Part shown: positions 34,888-43,499 of the stretch, piece by piece | Numbering within the stretch: the stretch's first letter is position 1 | Layout of the letters: each line of letters begins with the position of its first letter | NCBI RefSeq assembly: GCF_016881065.1 | Contig: NZ_WXYN01000025.1 | Span: 1 to 49,090 of the forward strand | Direction of reading: 5' to 3' | Length of the DNA: 49,090 nucleotides | Source of the DNA: Planococcus soli | GTDB lineage: Bacteria > Bacillota > Bacilli > Bacillales_A > Planococcaceae | Notes under the pieces: generated by a model | What the model saw: only the letters and a program-made list of their open reading frames with translations | What the model was told of the DNA's origin: nothing | Databases searched by the model: none | Position numbers and translations under genes: made by a program

Positions 34888-36375
34888 TCACCCATGGTTA
34901 GGCTTTGGGAATTCTTCAACATCACTATTCTTTGATTTATTTGCTTTAGCTAAGTTCCGTTTTTGTCCTCTACGCCAAGCCAACACAAGAAAACTTATAA
35001 ACAGCGTATAAAGAAGAATCAAGGCAGCAATATAGGCTTTATTAAATCCCTTTTGTTCGATGACATTGAAGGCTTCCCCTAACTCACGATCCAATGTAAT
35101 TTGGTAATCACCGTCATCATTCTGACGAACCACGTCATTTTCAAACAATCCCCGCATTTCTTTGTTGTCACCAATCACTTCAGCTGATATCGTCAAACTC
35201 TTCGTTGAGGATGAATTATTTATGGCGATAATCCATGACTCCTCCTCATTGGACCGTTTATAGACAAGCCAGCCATCTTTTTCATGCAAAACTTCCGTTT
35301 CTCCTGTCCGAAGTGCTTCCGATTGATTTCGAAGCGAAGTCAAACTTATAATATGGTCAATCAGTTCTTCGTCTACCCCCATATTTAAAATTGAGTGAGA
35401 TTTAGGGGGGGCACTTCCGTTCATAGCAATCTCTGAGCCGTATTGAACAATTGGAGTTCCAGGCATGGTCAATAACTGAAACATCAATAGGTTCCAACGT
35501 GTTGGGGGGAAACCTCTCGCTGCCACGATATCAGATGTAAAGCGAGCGCTTAAAAGAGAATCCACTCGAGTTAACTGGCCCGCTGCCGTTTCTTCAAAAT
35601 CTGGAGAAGTGGTTGAAAGAGGATCGAAATTTTTATAACTGCTTCGCAGATCCTCTTCCACACCAGGCTTTACAACCGCATCTAGTCCGGATTGAGGTTC
35701 CATTTCTAAGTCACTTATGAGATAAACATCTCGAATACTTTTAATGGTTTCTGAAAACTGATTGATAAAATCTTCATCCAACTGATCTGCGGTTTGTAGA
35801 CGAATTCCATCTATTTCATATTCTTCGACAAATTCACTGAACCAATCAATTAATTTTTTTTGAGTTTCCGGATTTGTTGTATCCAGTGCCATCGTTCCAT
35901 CTTCATTTTCAGTGAACCACTCCGGATTCTCTCGATTCCATACGTGTTCCTTGCTGACCTGTTGAGTCGGAAGATCGATCATGACTTTCATATCCAATTC
36001 ATGGATGCTATCAATTGCCTCTTGAAACTCTTCTTTTGTACCAAAATGGCGTTCAAACTGTTGGTAGTCGATTACTTCTTTCCCATCATAAGTAGCAGTG
36101 GAAAATACCGGACCAATCGATACCATTGTAAAGCCCATGTCTTTGATGTATTGCATTTCGCTGGCCAACCCTTTAAAATCGCCACCATTGAATGCGGTTA
36201 AATCCCGCGAGTCCACTTCGTAGTCATTCTGTATAACTTTGTTGAAGTAACGATCGACTAACAGATCGTATATAATTTCATCTTGCAACGAGTTCTTTTC
36301 ATTTGCTGCTGCTGGATTTACTAAGCTCACTAATAAAATTCCAGTTATAATTGCTAAAAACCACTTTGCTTTCAA
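34888..36375 (-). CDS. Membrane-anchored GH13 amylase-like pseudoenzyme
   Basis: 495-aa exported protein with signal peptide (1-24), a GH13 TIM-barrel (about 30-370), a C-terminal beta domain, one TM (about 445-465) and a basic tail. The framework is clear (LQDEIIYDLLVDRYF, NGGDFKGL, DMGFTMVSIGPVF, GTPIVQYGSEIAMNG), but the catalytic positions are changed. The nucleophile of DGxRLDT is Gln194 (DGIRLQT). The acid/base GE is Ser221-Asp222 (YLISDLE). The NHD motif is deleted around 272-281. Region I NH is QQ (DLPTQQ). It should not hydrolyse starch and may instead bind glycan. The frame is intact, so this is not simple decay. Confidence 0.88.
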   Translation of the reverse strand: MKAKWFLAIITGILLVSLVNPAAANEKNSLQDEIIYDLLVDRYFNKVIQNDYEVDSRDLTAFNGGDFKGLASEMQYIKDMGFTMVSIGPVFSTATYDGKEVIDYQQFERHFGTKEEFQEAIDSIHELDMKVMIDLPTQQVSKEHVWNRENPEWFTENEDGTMALDTTNPETQKKLIDWFSEFVEEYEIDGIRLQTADQLDEDFINQFSETIKSIRDVYLISDLEMEPQSGLDAVVKPGVEEDLRSSYKNFDPLSTTSPDFEETAAGQLTRVDSLLSARFTSDIVAARGFPPTRWNLLMFQLLTMPGTPIVQYGSEIAMNGSAPPKSHSILNMGVDEELIDHIISLTSLRNQSEALRTGETEVLHEKDGWLVYKRSNEEESWIIAINNSSSTKSLTISAEVIGDNKEMRGLFENDVVRQNDDGDYQITLDRELGEAFNVIEQKGFNKAYIAALILLYTLFISFLVLAWRRGQKRNLAKANKSKNSDVEEFPKPNHG

Positions 36376-36677
36376 TCCAACTTCCTCCTTCGGTAAAACT
36401 CATCGATTTCCTTACGTCCGGTCTAGTTTATCAAACAGCAGGCATCGCTACTATGCAATGTTGTCAAAAATCAAGTATCTCTCTCTTAGTTTCGTCGAAA
36501 CTGTGAAGATAGACGAGTTGCTTTATGATTGATTCCCCATCTTGCTAAATAACAATGCACATATTTTTTCATAGAATTGACATATCAGTTAGTTGAATAA
36601 TCGCCTAACTCCATTAGAGTTAGAAATAACTGAAGGGATAAATTCAGTTAGTAACAACACCTAAAAATAAGAAGTGA
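36376..36677. other. Intergenic region upstream of the amylase-like gene
   Basis: Divergent region. Contains a 15-bp palindrome AGTTTCGTCGAAACT (36488-36502) that could be an operator. No gene seen. Confidence 0.45.
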
Positions 36678-36938
36678 GTGAAGAAAAAGATGAAAGCAAC
36701 GATAAAAGAGAACAAAAGAAAACAAAAAAAAGAGAGATCCTCAACATACGGATTCCTCTTTTATAGTGTGGCTCTCTTTGTTTGGGCCCTTTATGATTTT
36801 GTTTTGAATGATAAAACGGGATGGCAAATGCCCATTTTGCTTATTGGACTGGCTATTTACCTTTGGTCAAAAGTGTTTTACCACCAACAACTAGTTAAAC
36901 AACTTGCTGAAACTAAAAACAGTTTTAAAAAAACTTAA
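36678..36938 (+). CDS. Small two-helix membrane protein, unknown
   Basis: 86 aa (82 if ATG 36690 is used). A strongly basic N-terminus (KENKRKQKKERSS), two TM helices (about 27-44 and 50-67) with a short DKTGWQ loop, and a polar tail. The start is GTG 36678 or ATG 36690; GAAGTGAG upstream suits either weakly. No family recognised. It is divergent from the amylase-like gene. Confidence 0.65.
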   Translation: MKKKMKATIKENKRKQKKERSSTYGFLFYSVALFVWALYDFVLNDKTGWQMPILLIGLAIYLWSKVFYHQQLVKQLAETKNSFKKT

Positions 36939-37103
36939 TGACAGAATTTCTTTCGAATCCGCACAAATCAAAAGGTAAATTCGAATAAAACTGATCCTCT
37001 CCTCTAACAAAAAGGGCTAGCGCAAAATTCTTAGACGTAATCAAGTTCAAGGTATTGAATCTTTTCTTTCGTTACAGAAGCAGTGCATAAAAATTGTTGT
37101 AGC

Positions 37104-38552
37104 TCAATGCAGCTTTTTGCTGAGAGAAGCTCCAGCTTTTTTATAGTATGGCAATACATCAGTTCGTTTTTCATAATGGTAAAAATAGTCCAGTGTACCG
37201 AGAAATAACGCTTTCCCCATTCTTTGACGCTCCAACTCCGATTTTATGAATTGAAGATCCTTCGAATTATCGATAAATCCTATTTCAGTTAGGGAGGCAG
37301 GAACTGTGTTTTCACGCAGCACGGCTAAATTCCCTACTTTAACTTGACGATTGGTCAACTTCCATGCTTCTTGCATGCGTGCCTGCAGATAAATGGAAAG
37401 CGCACGTGACTCTTGGACGTTCGGATTTGTCGCTGTTGTTTTCGCATAGTAAAAGGTTTCTTGTCCGTTTACTTCGCCATTAAATTTATTGGTATGAATG
37501 CTAACAAAAACATCTCCATCATTTTTTGCTGCTGCCTTAGCACGGTCACTTAACTCAATGAAAACGTCGGTACTGCGTGTCATTGCAGTCGCAATCGGTG
37601 TTTGATCAAAATAACTTTTCATGTGTTTTCCGACATTTAGAGTAATCATCTTTTCTTGAAAACCATTAGCCACAGATCCTGGATCCGTCCCCCCATGACC
37701 GGGATCTATAATAACTTTCAAATCACTCGTTCCTAGGGAAGTAGAAACCGGTGCTGGAACAGCTGGTTTTGAAGCTACAAGATAATTTGTACTGACGTAA
37801 CCAACAACACCATTCACCTGAACATGTGACCAGCCATTTTTTGATGACGCCACATTAACGGCTGTTCCATGTTTAAAACTGCTTATTACTTTATCTGAAG
37901 TGCTAGGGCCAGAACGCATATTTAAAGTATCAGAACCTGTATTAACATACATTGTCTTGCTAAATGAAACACCCTCCGATTTAACTCTGAAATTTTCATT
38001 TAAGCTTCTTGCCAAAAAAATTGCAAAGTCTGCTCGAATGATGGTCTTATCCGTTCGAAAACTGCCATCAGGAAAGCCTTGTGCAATTCCTTTCCGCATT
38101 AAGTTGTCCACCGAAGTAGAGACACTGGTTCCACCCAAGTTAAAACTCCTATTTATTAGAAGAGCCATTTCTCCACGAGATAGAACTCTATACGGTTGAA
38201 ACGAGCCATCTGGATAACCTGATATTATTCCCTTCCGAACTAATTCATCCACATACCCTGAAGCAAAGTTGCCTACTTTTACGTCAGAGAATTTGGTATT
38301 TCTTTTAGCTCCGTTTAACCCCAGTGATCTGCCGAGCATAGCTGCTGCTTCTCCCCGAGTTACCTGTCTGTTAGGCGCAAAAGTTGTTTCTGTTACCCCG
38401 TGGACAAAACCACGAGTCACGAGATACGAGATTTCAGCTTTTGCTCGATGATCAACTACATCTACGAAAGTGAGAGTTGTATTTGCATAACTTTTGGGCG
38501 TGTATATCGAGACTAACAACATCATAACAAGCATTATTATCCATTTTTTCAA
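37104..38552 (-). CDS. SLH-anchored N-acetylmuramoyl-L-alanine amidase
   Basis: 482-aa secreted wall amidase. Signal peptide (1-23); three SLH domains (about 27-80, 87-140 and 145-195) with repeated (F/Y)P(D/N)xxFxP...RGE motifs; an SH3 domain (about 203-262, LNMRSGPSTSDKV); and a zinc Amidase_3 domain (about 283-460) with IDPGHGGTDPG, EK, SIHTN and LTEIGFIDN. SLH domains bind pyruvylated wall polymers, so the enzyme is held at the surface. TTG start 38552 has AGGAGG 9 nt upstream. Confidence 0.93.
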   Translation of the reverse strand: MKKWIIMLVMMLLVSIYTPKSYANTTLTFVDVVDHRAKAEISYLVTRGFVHGVTETTFAPNRQVTRGEAAAMLGRSLGLNGAKRNTKFSDVKVGNFASGYVDELVRKGIISGYPDGSFQPYRVLSRGEMALLINRSFNLGGTSVSTSVDNLMRKGIAQGFPDGSFRTDKTIIRADFAIFLARSLNENFRVKSEGVSFSKTMYVNTGSDTLNMRSGPSTSDKVISSFKHGTAVNVASSKNGWSHVQVNGVVGYVSTNYLVASKPAVPAPVSTSLGTSDLKVIIDPGHGGTDPGSVANGFQEKMITLNVGKHMKSYFDQTPIATAMTRSTDVFIELSDRAKAAAKNDGDVFVSIHTNKFNGEVNGQETFYYAKTTATNPNVQESRALSIYLQARMQEAWKLTNRQVKVGNLAVLRENTVPASLTEIGFIDNSKDLQFIKSELERQRMGKALFLGTLDYFYHYEKRTDVLPYYKKAGASLSKKLH

Positions 38553-38777
38553 CTCATAATACCTCCTATTTTGTACCTATCACATAGTTTAAACTGTTTT
38601 TACTTCAATACACATCTGACATTATGTTTAATTTTTATTTTATTATGTCATTTTAATCGGAAAGCCTGGGTAGAAAGATATGTTTCGATAGAGCTTTGGC
38701 TTTTCCATTAACTTTCAGCTGGTTAAACGGGTGCAATTCGACAGTTTTAAGCTAAAAAGAATACTCTGGGAATATAC

Positions 38778-38807
38778 TTGACAATTAATAAAAGAAAACC
38801 TTATAAT
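38778..38807 (+). promoter_or_regulatory. Promoter of the CzrA-like gene
   Basis: TTGACA (38778-38783), 18 bp, TATAAT (38802-38807). The -10 lies inside the large operator palindrome. Confidence 0.85.
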
Positions 38808-38846
38808 CAATATATGAACATATGCTCATATATTGATTATAAGGTT
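38797..38846. promoter_or_regulatory. 50-bp palindromic operator of the CzrA-like repressor
   Basis: Perfect 21-bp arms (AACCTTATAATCAATATATGA and its complement) around an 8-nt centre, ACATATGC. The core ATATGAACATATGCTCATAT fits the SmtB/CzrA 12-2-12 operator. The palindrome includes the -10 and a mirrored -10 on the other strand. Confidence 0.8.
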
Positions 38847-38874
38847 AAAATATATCTTTGGAGGTCTTTAGAAG

Positions 38875-39207
38875 ATGAGTATGGATTTTGAAAAAGAAGA
38901 AGTTTCCGCCACGAGTAACCAGTTAGATGAAGAAACCCTCTTTGTCGTCTCCCAAACATTTAAAGCATTAAGTGACCCTACTCGAATTCGCATTTTGAAT
39001 CTGCTGTGTTCCGGTGAATACTCCGTCAATGACCTGGCAGAAAAGTTGAATTTGGGCCAATCCACGGTGTCGCATCAACTGCGTTTTCTGAAACAGTTGC
39101 GATTAGTGAAATATCGTAGAGCTGGAACCACACTCTACTATTCGGAAGACGATGATCATGTCATGAATCTTTTAAAGCAGGCCATTGAACACGCGATCCA
39201 TCATTGA
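38875..39207 (+). CDS. czrA: CzrA-type Zn/Co-responsive ArsR repressor
   Basis: 110-aa winged-helix repressor. [17 protein letters not shown] and recognition helix [16 protein letters not shown] are present. The metal site is of the alpha5 type: [19 protein letters not shown] gives the Asp, His, His, His pattern. No Cys-based alpha3 site, so Zn(II)/Co(II) sensing is expected. SD TTGGAGG precedes ATG 38875. The likely target, the SPC-type ATPase at 40082, is now separated from it by IS630 debris. Confidence 0.92.
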   Translation: MSMDFEKEEVSATSNQLDEETLFVVSQTFKALSDPTRIRILNLLCSGEYSVNDLAEKLNLGQSTVSHQLRFLKQLRLVKYRRAGTTLYYSEDDDHVMNLLKQAIEHAIHH

Positions 39208-39269
39208 AAAACCTTTAATTACAAGATTCATAGCTGGACATCCTATGCGTTGAAAGGAGTAAAAAAGAA

Positions 39270-39945
39270 TGGCACATGGTCATAACCGATTACAAAAAGA
39301 CGCTTCCAATCTCCTGCATTCAATGGGATTAAGCTATACACGACCGACTTATACACTTCAAAAAACGGATCCCAAAAAGCCAGACACGTTAGTTTGAGGA
39401 ACCTTTCCAACATTAAAAAAATTGATAGACGGTGAGATTGATCACCTGGTATTTGAAGATGATCCATGATTACCAAGCCATTGGCCGTACCTGGTTCCTC
39501 AAAGGAAAACAGCGACTCATTCCCACCTATGGCCAGCATAAGGGCGTGAAGCTGATTGGTACGGTGGATTATGAGACCGGTGCAATTTTCTGCATCGAAG
39601 AAGAATAGTATAATGCCCATGCTTTTCTACGTTTCTTCTCGAAAATCTTAGCGATTTAGCCAACGGGTAAAATTGTCATGATTCTAGACAATGCTAGGAT
39701 TCACCACGCCAAATTGATTCAGCCATTCTTGGAAGAAAATCGATGTCGCCTTCAAATGGTCTTTTTGCCTCCGTGTAGTCCCATATTGAACATAATGGAA
39801 GGTGTCTAGAAATAGTAAAAGGAAACAGTCATTAACCATGTATTCTTTGGCAACGTTCAGAAAATTATTCTGGCTGTCAGTGCGTTTCTTCAGGACGTCA
39901 TGCGCCGAAAAAAGAAACGATTGATCAGTTGTGCGTTAGATTATT
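39270..39945 (+). pseudogene. Decayed IS630-family transposase
   Basis: Reads as an IS630 transposase only when frames are joined: MAHGHNRLQKDASNLL..., then TLKKLIDGEIDHLVFEDDP, DYQAIGRTWFLKGKQR, PTYGQHKGVKLIGTVDYETG, PTGKIVMILDNARIHHAKL, FLPPCSP and VINHVFFGNVQKI. The DDE-type catalytic core is recognisable (ILDNARIHHA), but several stop codons and shifts make it dead. Ends and terminal repeats were not resolved. It separates czrA from the metal ATPase gene. Confidence 0.88.
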
Positions 39946-40081
39946 AAACATTAATTCAACTTATATAGAAGATATTACACGCCACTTTTTTTAGTTTAGA
40001 GGGAATAAGTCCACAAAATCTATGGACACAAACAATAAGTGTACGAAAACCAAAGAGACGACATTTAAAGAGGTGATAGAA

Positions 40082-41995
40082 ATGGAGACAGTTAAAGAAC
40101 AACAATCTCATGAAACACATAACCACGACCATGATCACGGAAAGATGCCCATTATTTTGTACTTCATTGGTTTAGCCCTAGCGCTTATTGCTTTATTTTT
40201 AAATGGAGAGTATACAATTACTAAGAACATTTTATTTTCAATTGCAACAATTAGTGCGGGCTATCATGTCATTCTTCTTGAAGGAATTGGAGAAACAGTT
40301 AAGAATACAAAAGCCAAAAATAAATTTACACCTAATTCCCACATTTTAATGGGATTAGCTGCACTTGGTGCTTCATTGATAGGGAATTTTTGGGAAGGAA
40401 CGTTGCTGATTCTCATTTTTTCTGGTGCGCATTTTTTAGAAGATTATGCTGAAGGCAGAAGCAAACGAGAAATCACAAAATTACTTAAACTGAATCCAAC
40501 GACTGCCAGAATGATCATTTCTGATGGCAATACAAAGATTGTTGATGTTAATGAATTAAAAGTGGGAGATCGACTTCAAGTATTGAATGGAGATCAAGTA
40601 CCCATTGACGGAGTCATTTTATCTGGAAATACTTCCATTGATGAATCTTCTATCAATGGCGAAAGTATCCCTAAAGAAAAATCCAAAGGAGACGTGGTTT
40701 TTGGGAGTACGATTAATGGAACAGGTACTTTCACAATGGAAGTCTCAAAAGAAAATAAAGATACTGTCTTTTCAAAAATTTTACAACTAGTGAATCAAAA
40801 TCAAAATAATCAAACAAAAGCCGCCAGTATTATACAGAAATTTGAACCGAAATACGTTACAGTTGTTTTAATGGCAATACCGCTCTTCATTTTACTCACT
40901 CCCATGATTTTAGATTGGACTTGGTCACAAAGTACTTATAGAGGATTAGTTCTTTTAGTCGCAGCTTCACCGTGTGCTCTAGCTGCAGCCACCGTATCCG
41001 TAACTTTGTCAGCCACTTCAAATCTAGCTAAAAGAGGCGTACTTTCAAAAGGAAGTTCCTATTTGTCTCAATTAGCCGGGATTCAAGCAATTGCCTTTGA
41101 TAAAACGGGAACCTTAACGAAAGGAAAACCTGAAGTAACCAATTATTATTTTACTAATTCTGTAAACGAAGAAAATATTATTGATGTCGTAGTGGCTCTT
41201 GAAAAGGAATCCAACCACCCCTTAGCAGATGCTATTCTAAGAAAGTTTGAACAAAAAAATAAACTAGCTATTGAAGTAGAAAATCAAATCGGTAGAGGAT
41301 TGACAGGAGATTACAAAGGTAAAAATTATCGAATAGGAAAGCCGACTTCTTTTGACGGTGTTTCAGATGAATATATTCATTTAAATAGTGAATGGGCGTC
41401 AGAAGGTAAGACAGTCGTATATGTAGCAGAAGATGATGAAGTCATTGGTCTGATTGGGCTAATGGATATTCCAAGTGAACATGCGAAAGAAACTATTGAG
41501 TATTTTAAAAAACTAGGTATACGCACTACTTTAATTACTGGTGATTCTGAAATGACCGGGAAGGCGGTTGCTGAACAGTTAGGACTGGATGAAGTTATCG
41601 CTAATGTTATGCCGGAAGACAAATCAAATATTATAGATCAACAAAAAGAAAACTATGGCATAACCGCTATGGTGGGCGATGGTGTAAATGATGCACCTGC
41701 TCTTGTGAAAGCAGATGTCGGAATTGCTATGGGAGATGGTACGGATGTTGCAGTAGATGTATCTGATCTAGTTTTAATGAAAAGCGATTTATCCAAATTA
41801 GTAAAAGCTCATCAGATTTCTTTAAAAATGAATCGTGTTATTTGGCAAAATATTATTTTCTCAATGGCAGTTGTAGCATTTCTAATTGTCGTAAGCTTAG
41901 TAGGATTAACGGATATAGCCATCAGCGTCATTATTCATGAAGGAAGTACATTGGTTGTAATTCTAAATGGGCTTCGTTTGTTAAAATCTAGATAA
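40082..41995 (+). CDS. P1B-4 metal ATPase (SPC type; CzcP/PfeT-like)
   Basis: 637-aa transition-metal pump without HMA domains. A short His-rich N-terminus (HETHNHDHDHGK) leads to six predicted TM helices. The intramembrane motif is SPC (AASPCALAAATV), and the last TM holds HEGSTLVVILNGLRLL, both P1B-4 hallmarks. NGES replaces the usual TGES (INGESIP); DKTGTLTKG, SNHPLA and [10 protein letters not shown] are intact. Substrates in this class are Zn(II), Co(II) or Fe(II). ATG 40082 is preceded by AGAGGTGAT; a frame start at 40022 lacks a site. The codon choice is more AT-rich than the copper genes. Confidence 0.92.
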   Translation: METVKEQQSHETHNHDHDHGKMPIILYFIGLALALIALFLNGEYTITKNILFSIATISAGYHVILLEGIGETVKNTKAKNKFTPNSHILMGLAALGASLIGNFWEGTLLILIFSGAHFLEDYAEGRSKREITKLLKLNPTTARMIISDGNTKIVDVNELKVGDRLQVLNGDQVPIDGVILSGNTSIDESSINGESIPKEKSKGDVVFGSTINGTGTFTMEVSKENKDTVFSKILQLVNQNQNNQTKAASIIQKFEPKYVTVVLMAIPLFILLTPMILDWTWSQSTYRGLVLLVAASPCALAAATVSVTLSATSNLAKRGVLSKGSSYLSQLAGIQAIAFDKTGTLTKGKPEVTNYYFTNSVNEENIIDVVVALEKESNHPLADAILRKFEQKNKLAIEVENQIGRGLTGDYKGKNYRIGKPTSFDGVSDEYIHLNSEWASEGKTVVYVAEDDEVIGLIGLMDIPSEHAKETIEYFKKLGIRTTLITGDSEMTGKAVAEQLGLDEVIANVMPEDKSNIIDQQKENYGITAMVGDGVNDAPALVKADVGIAMGDGTDVAVDVSDLVLMKSDLSKLVKAHQISLKMNRVIWQNIIFSMAVVAFLIVVSLVGLTDIAISVIIHEGSTLVVILNGLRLLKSR

Positions 41996-42072
41996 TCTGG
42001 TCCAGACTTTTTTAAAATAGAATGTACTATAAAGTTTTTGTAAAAGTACTTTTTTACAAACTTATACAGACC

Positions 42073-42119
42073 AAAAGAGAGAAAAGAGGCTTTTAAATTT
42101 GCCCCTTTTCTCTCTTTTA
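42073..42119. terminator. Terminator between the P1B-4 ATPase and the CDF gene
   Basis: 18-bp stem AAAAGAGAGAAAAG(A/G)GGC with one mismatch and a 10-nt loop, A/T runs on both sides. Confidence 0.85.
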
Positions 42120-42185
42120 CTTAAGCAACTCCTAAAAAGCTATTGAAAGTTCCCTTAGAAATCACATACACTAAAAGGAAGGTTA

Positions 42186-43034
42186 TTAGCGGTCTTTCCA
42201 TTCCAGTTCAATGGCAGAATGGACAATCTTCAGGTCAGAAGTGGCCATTCTTACTTTTTCTTTTATAGCGGCTGAATCCGCAAGATTATCTCCCTCAACA
42301 GAAAGATATAGATTCAGTGCATTCTCTTCTCCGTCGATCGACCAAATGTTTAAATCCTGAACAGCTAACACCCCAGGAATTTTTTCGATTTTCGCCTGCA
42401 TTTCTTCTATATTAATTCCCTCAGGTACGCCTTCCAACAAAATTTTCATGGTTTTAGTAAGGTTGCGCACAACGTTTACCAAAATAAACAGGGCAATTGC
42501 AAGAGATAAAATCGGGTCGAGGATGTGGATATCCTTGAACAACAGAACAATGCCGACAATCAGCACTGCCACCCACCCTAAGACATCTTCGAGCATATGC
42601 CAGGACAAGACTCCTTCATTTACTGATTTTCCTTTATGTAACTTGAAAGCTGCATAACCATTCAAAAGAACGCCTACAACGGCAAACCAAATCATCCCTT
42701 GGGCATTGGAATGTTCCGGATTAAACAGCAAAGGGATAGCCTGAGTAAAAATATAAATAGAGCCAGCAATCAAAACAGCTGCATTGATTAATGCGCCCAA
42801 AAGGGAAAAACGTTTATAGCCGAACGAAAACTTCTCATCCCCTTCTTTATTTGAAAAGTTTTGGAGAAACCAGGAAATCCCCAAAGCAATGGCATCTCCT
42901 AGATCATGAATGGCATCAGACATGATTGCGACGCTGTTAATTAAAAAGCCGCCAATGAGTTCTCCTATTGAAAATAGAAGGTTGATCACGAAAGCCAACT
43001 TGATGTTCTTAGTGGATTTATGAGCTTTTGCCAT
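42186..43034 (-). CDS. CDF-family Zn/Co/Cd exporter (CzcD/ZitB-like)
   Basis: 282-aa cation diffusion facilitator with six TM helices and a C-terminal cytosolic metal-sensing domain. The transport site pairs HxxxD in TM2 (DAIHDLGDA) with HxxxD in TM5 (WHMLEDVLG), the Zn-selecting form. No long His-rich loop. Start ATG 43034 with AAGGGGGA upstream. Converges on the P1B-4 ATPase, giving two exporters for the same metal class side by side. Confidence 0.93.
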   Translation of the reverse strand: MAKAHKSTKNIKLAFVINLLFSIGELIGGFLINSVAIMSDAIHDLGDAIALGISWFLQNFSNKEGDEKFSFGYKRFSLLGALINAAVLIAGSIYIFTQAIPLLFNPEHSNAQGMIWFAVVGVLLNGYAAFKLHKGKSVNEGVLSWHMLEDVLGWVAVLIVGIVLLFKDIHILDPILSLAIALFILVNVVRNLTKTMKILLEGVPEGINIEEMQAKIEKIPGVLAVQDLNIWSIDGEENALNLYLSVEGDNLADSAAIKEKVRMATSDLKIVHSAIELEWKDR

Positions 43035-43499
43035 GATACGTCCCCCTTTCCTGGTTCAATTTCGATTGTAGAAAAATTACATGAATTCTACATACACTGC
43101 AGAATCATCTGCCCTCTTCGCTAAGTTCTTTCTGTCCTTTAGTCATCTATTCCCTGGAAACGTTATAATATGCATAGCCTTAATATGTGGCTAATCGCCC
43201 TTATGGCCGTGCTTACTCAACGTCTAATTAGGAAGCAGCATATAAAGAGGCACCAAAATAAACTTCGAAATCTCATTTTATTTGTCACGCTAAAGTTTGA
43301 AGTTAATTCTAACAAGGAAAGACTTAAAAATTGAAAAGAAACGACAGAGTAGCAGGCATCGCAGCTGCCCTTCCTTCTACAATTTCTCTTATTAACTATA
43401 TAATTCGTTGTTACCGCTATTCTTCCGATACTAATCACTCATTTATTAATTTGAACTTATATTCTTTTCTAATCATTTCATGCTTCTGGTTAAGCGTTT
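43035..43499. other. Intergenic region between the CDF and ACR3-like genes
   Basis: A 7-bp inverted repeat TGTAGAA...TTCTACA (43067-43092) upstream of the CDF gene could be an operator. The remainder shows short open frames without ribosome-binding sites; nothing convincing. Confidence 0.35.

Noticed and set aside
34874-34893. Hairpin GTGAAA-TTCG-TTTCAC at the end of the amylase-like gene as a terminator
   Set aside because: It overlaps the stop codon and has no T run; the hairpin at 34785-34815 is the better candidate.
39243-39620. 125-codon minus-strand frame over the IS630 remnant
   Set aside because: It is antisense to the recognisable transposase and has no family features.
39954-40081. 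Fur/PerR-type box upstream of the P1B-4 ATPase
   Set aside because: No sequence close to the usual 15-bp inverted repeats of Fur-family sites was found, so iron control is not claimed.
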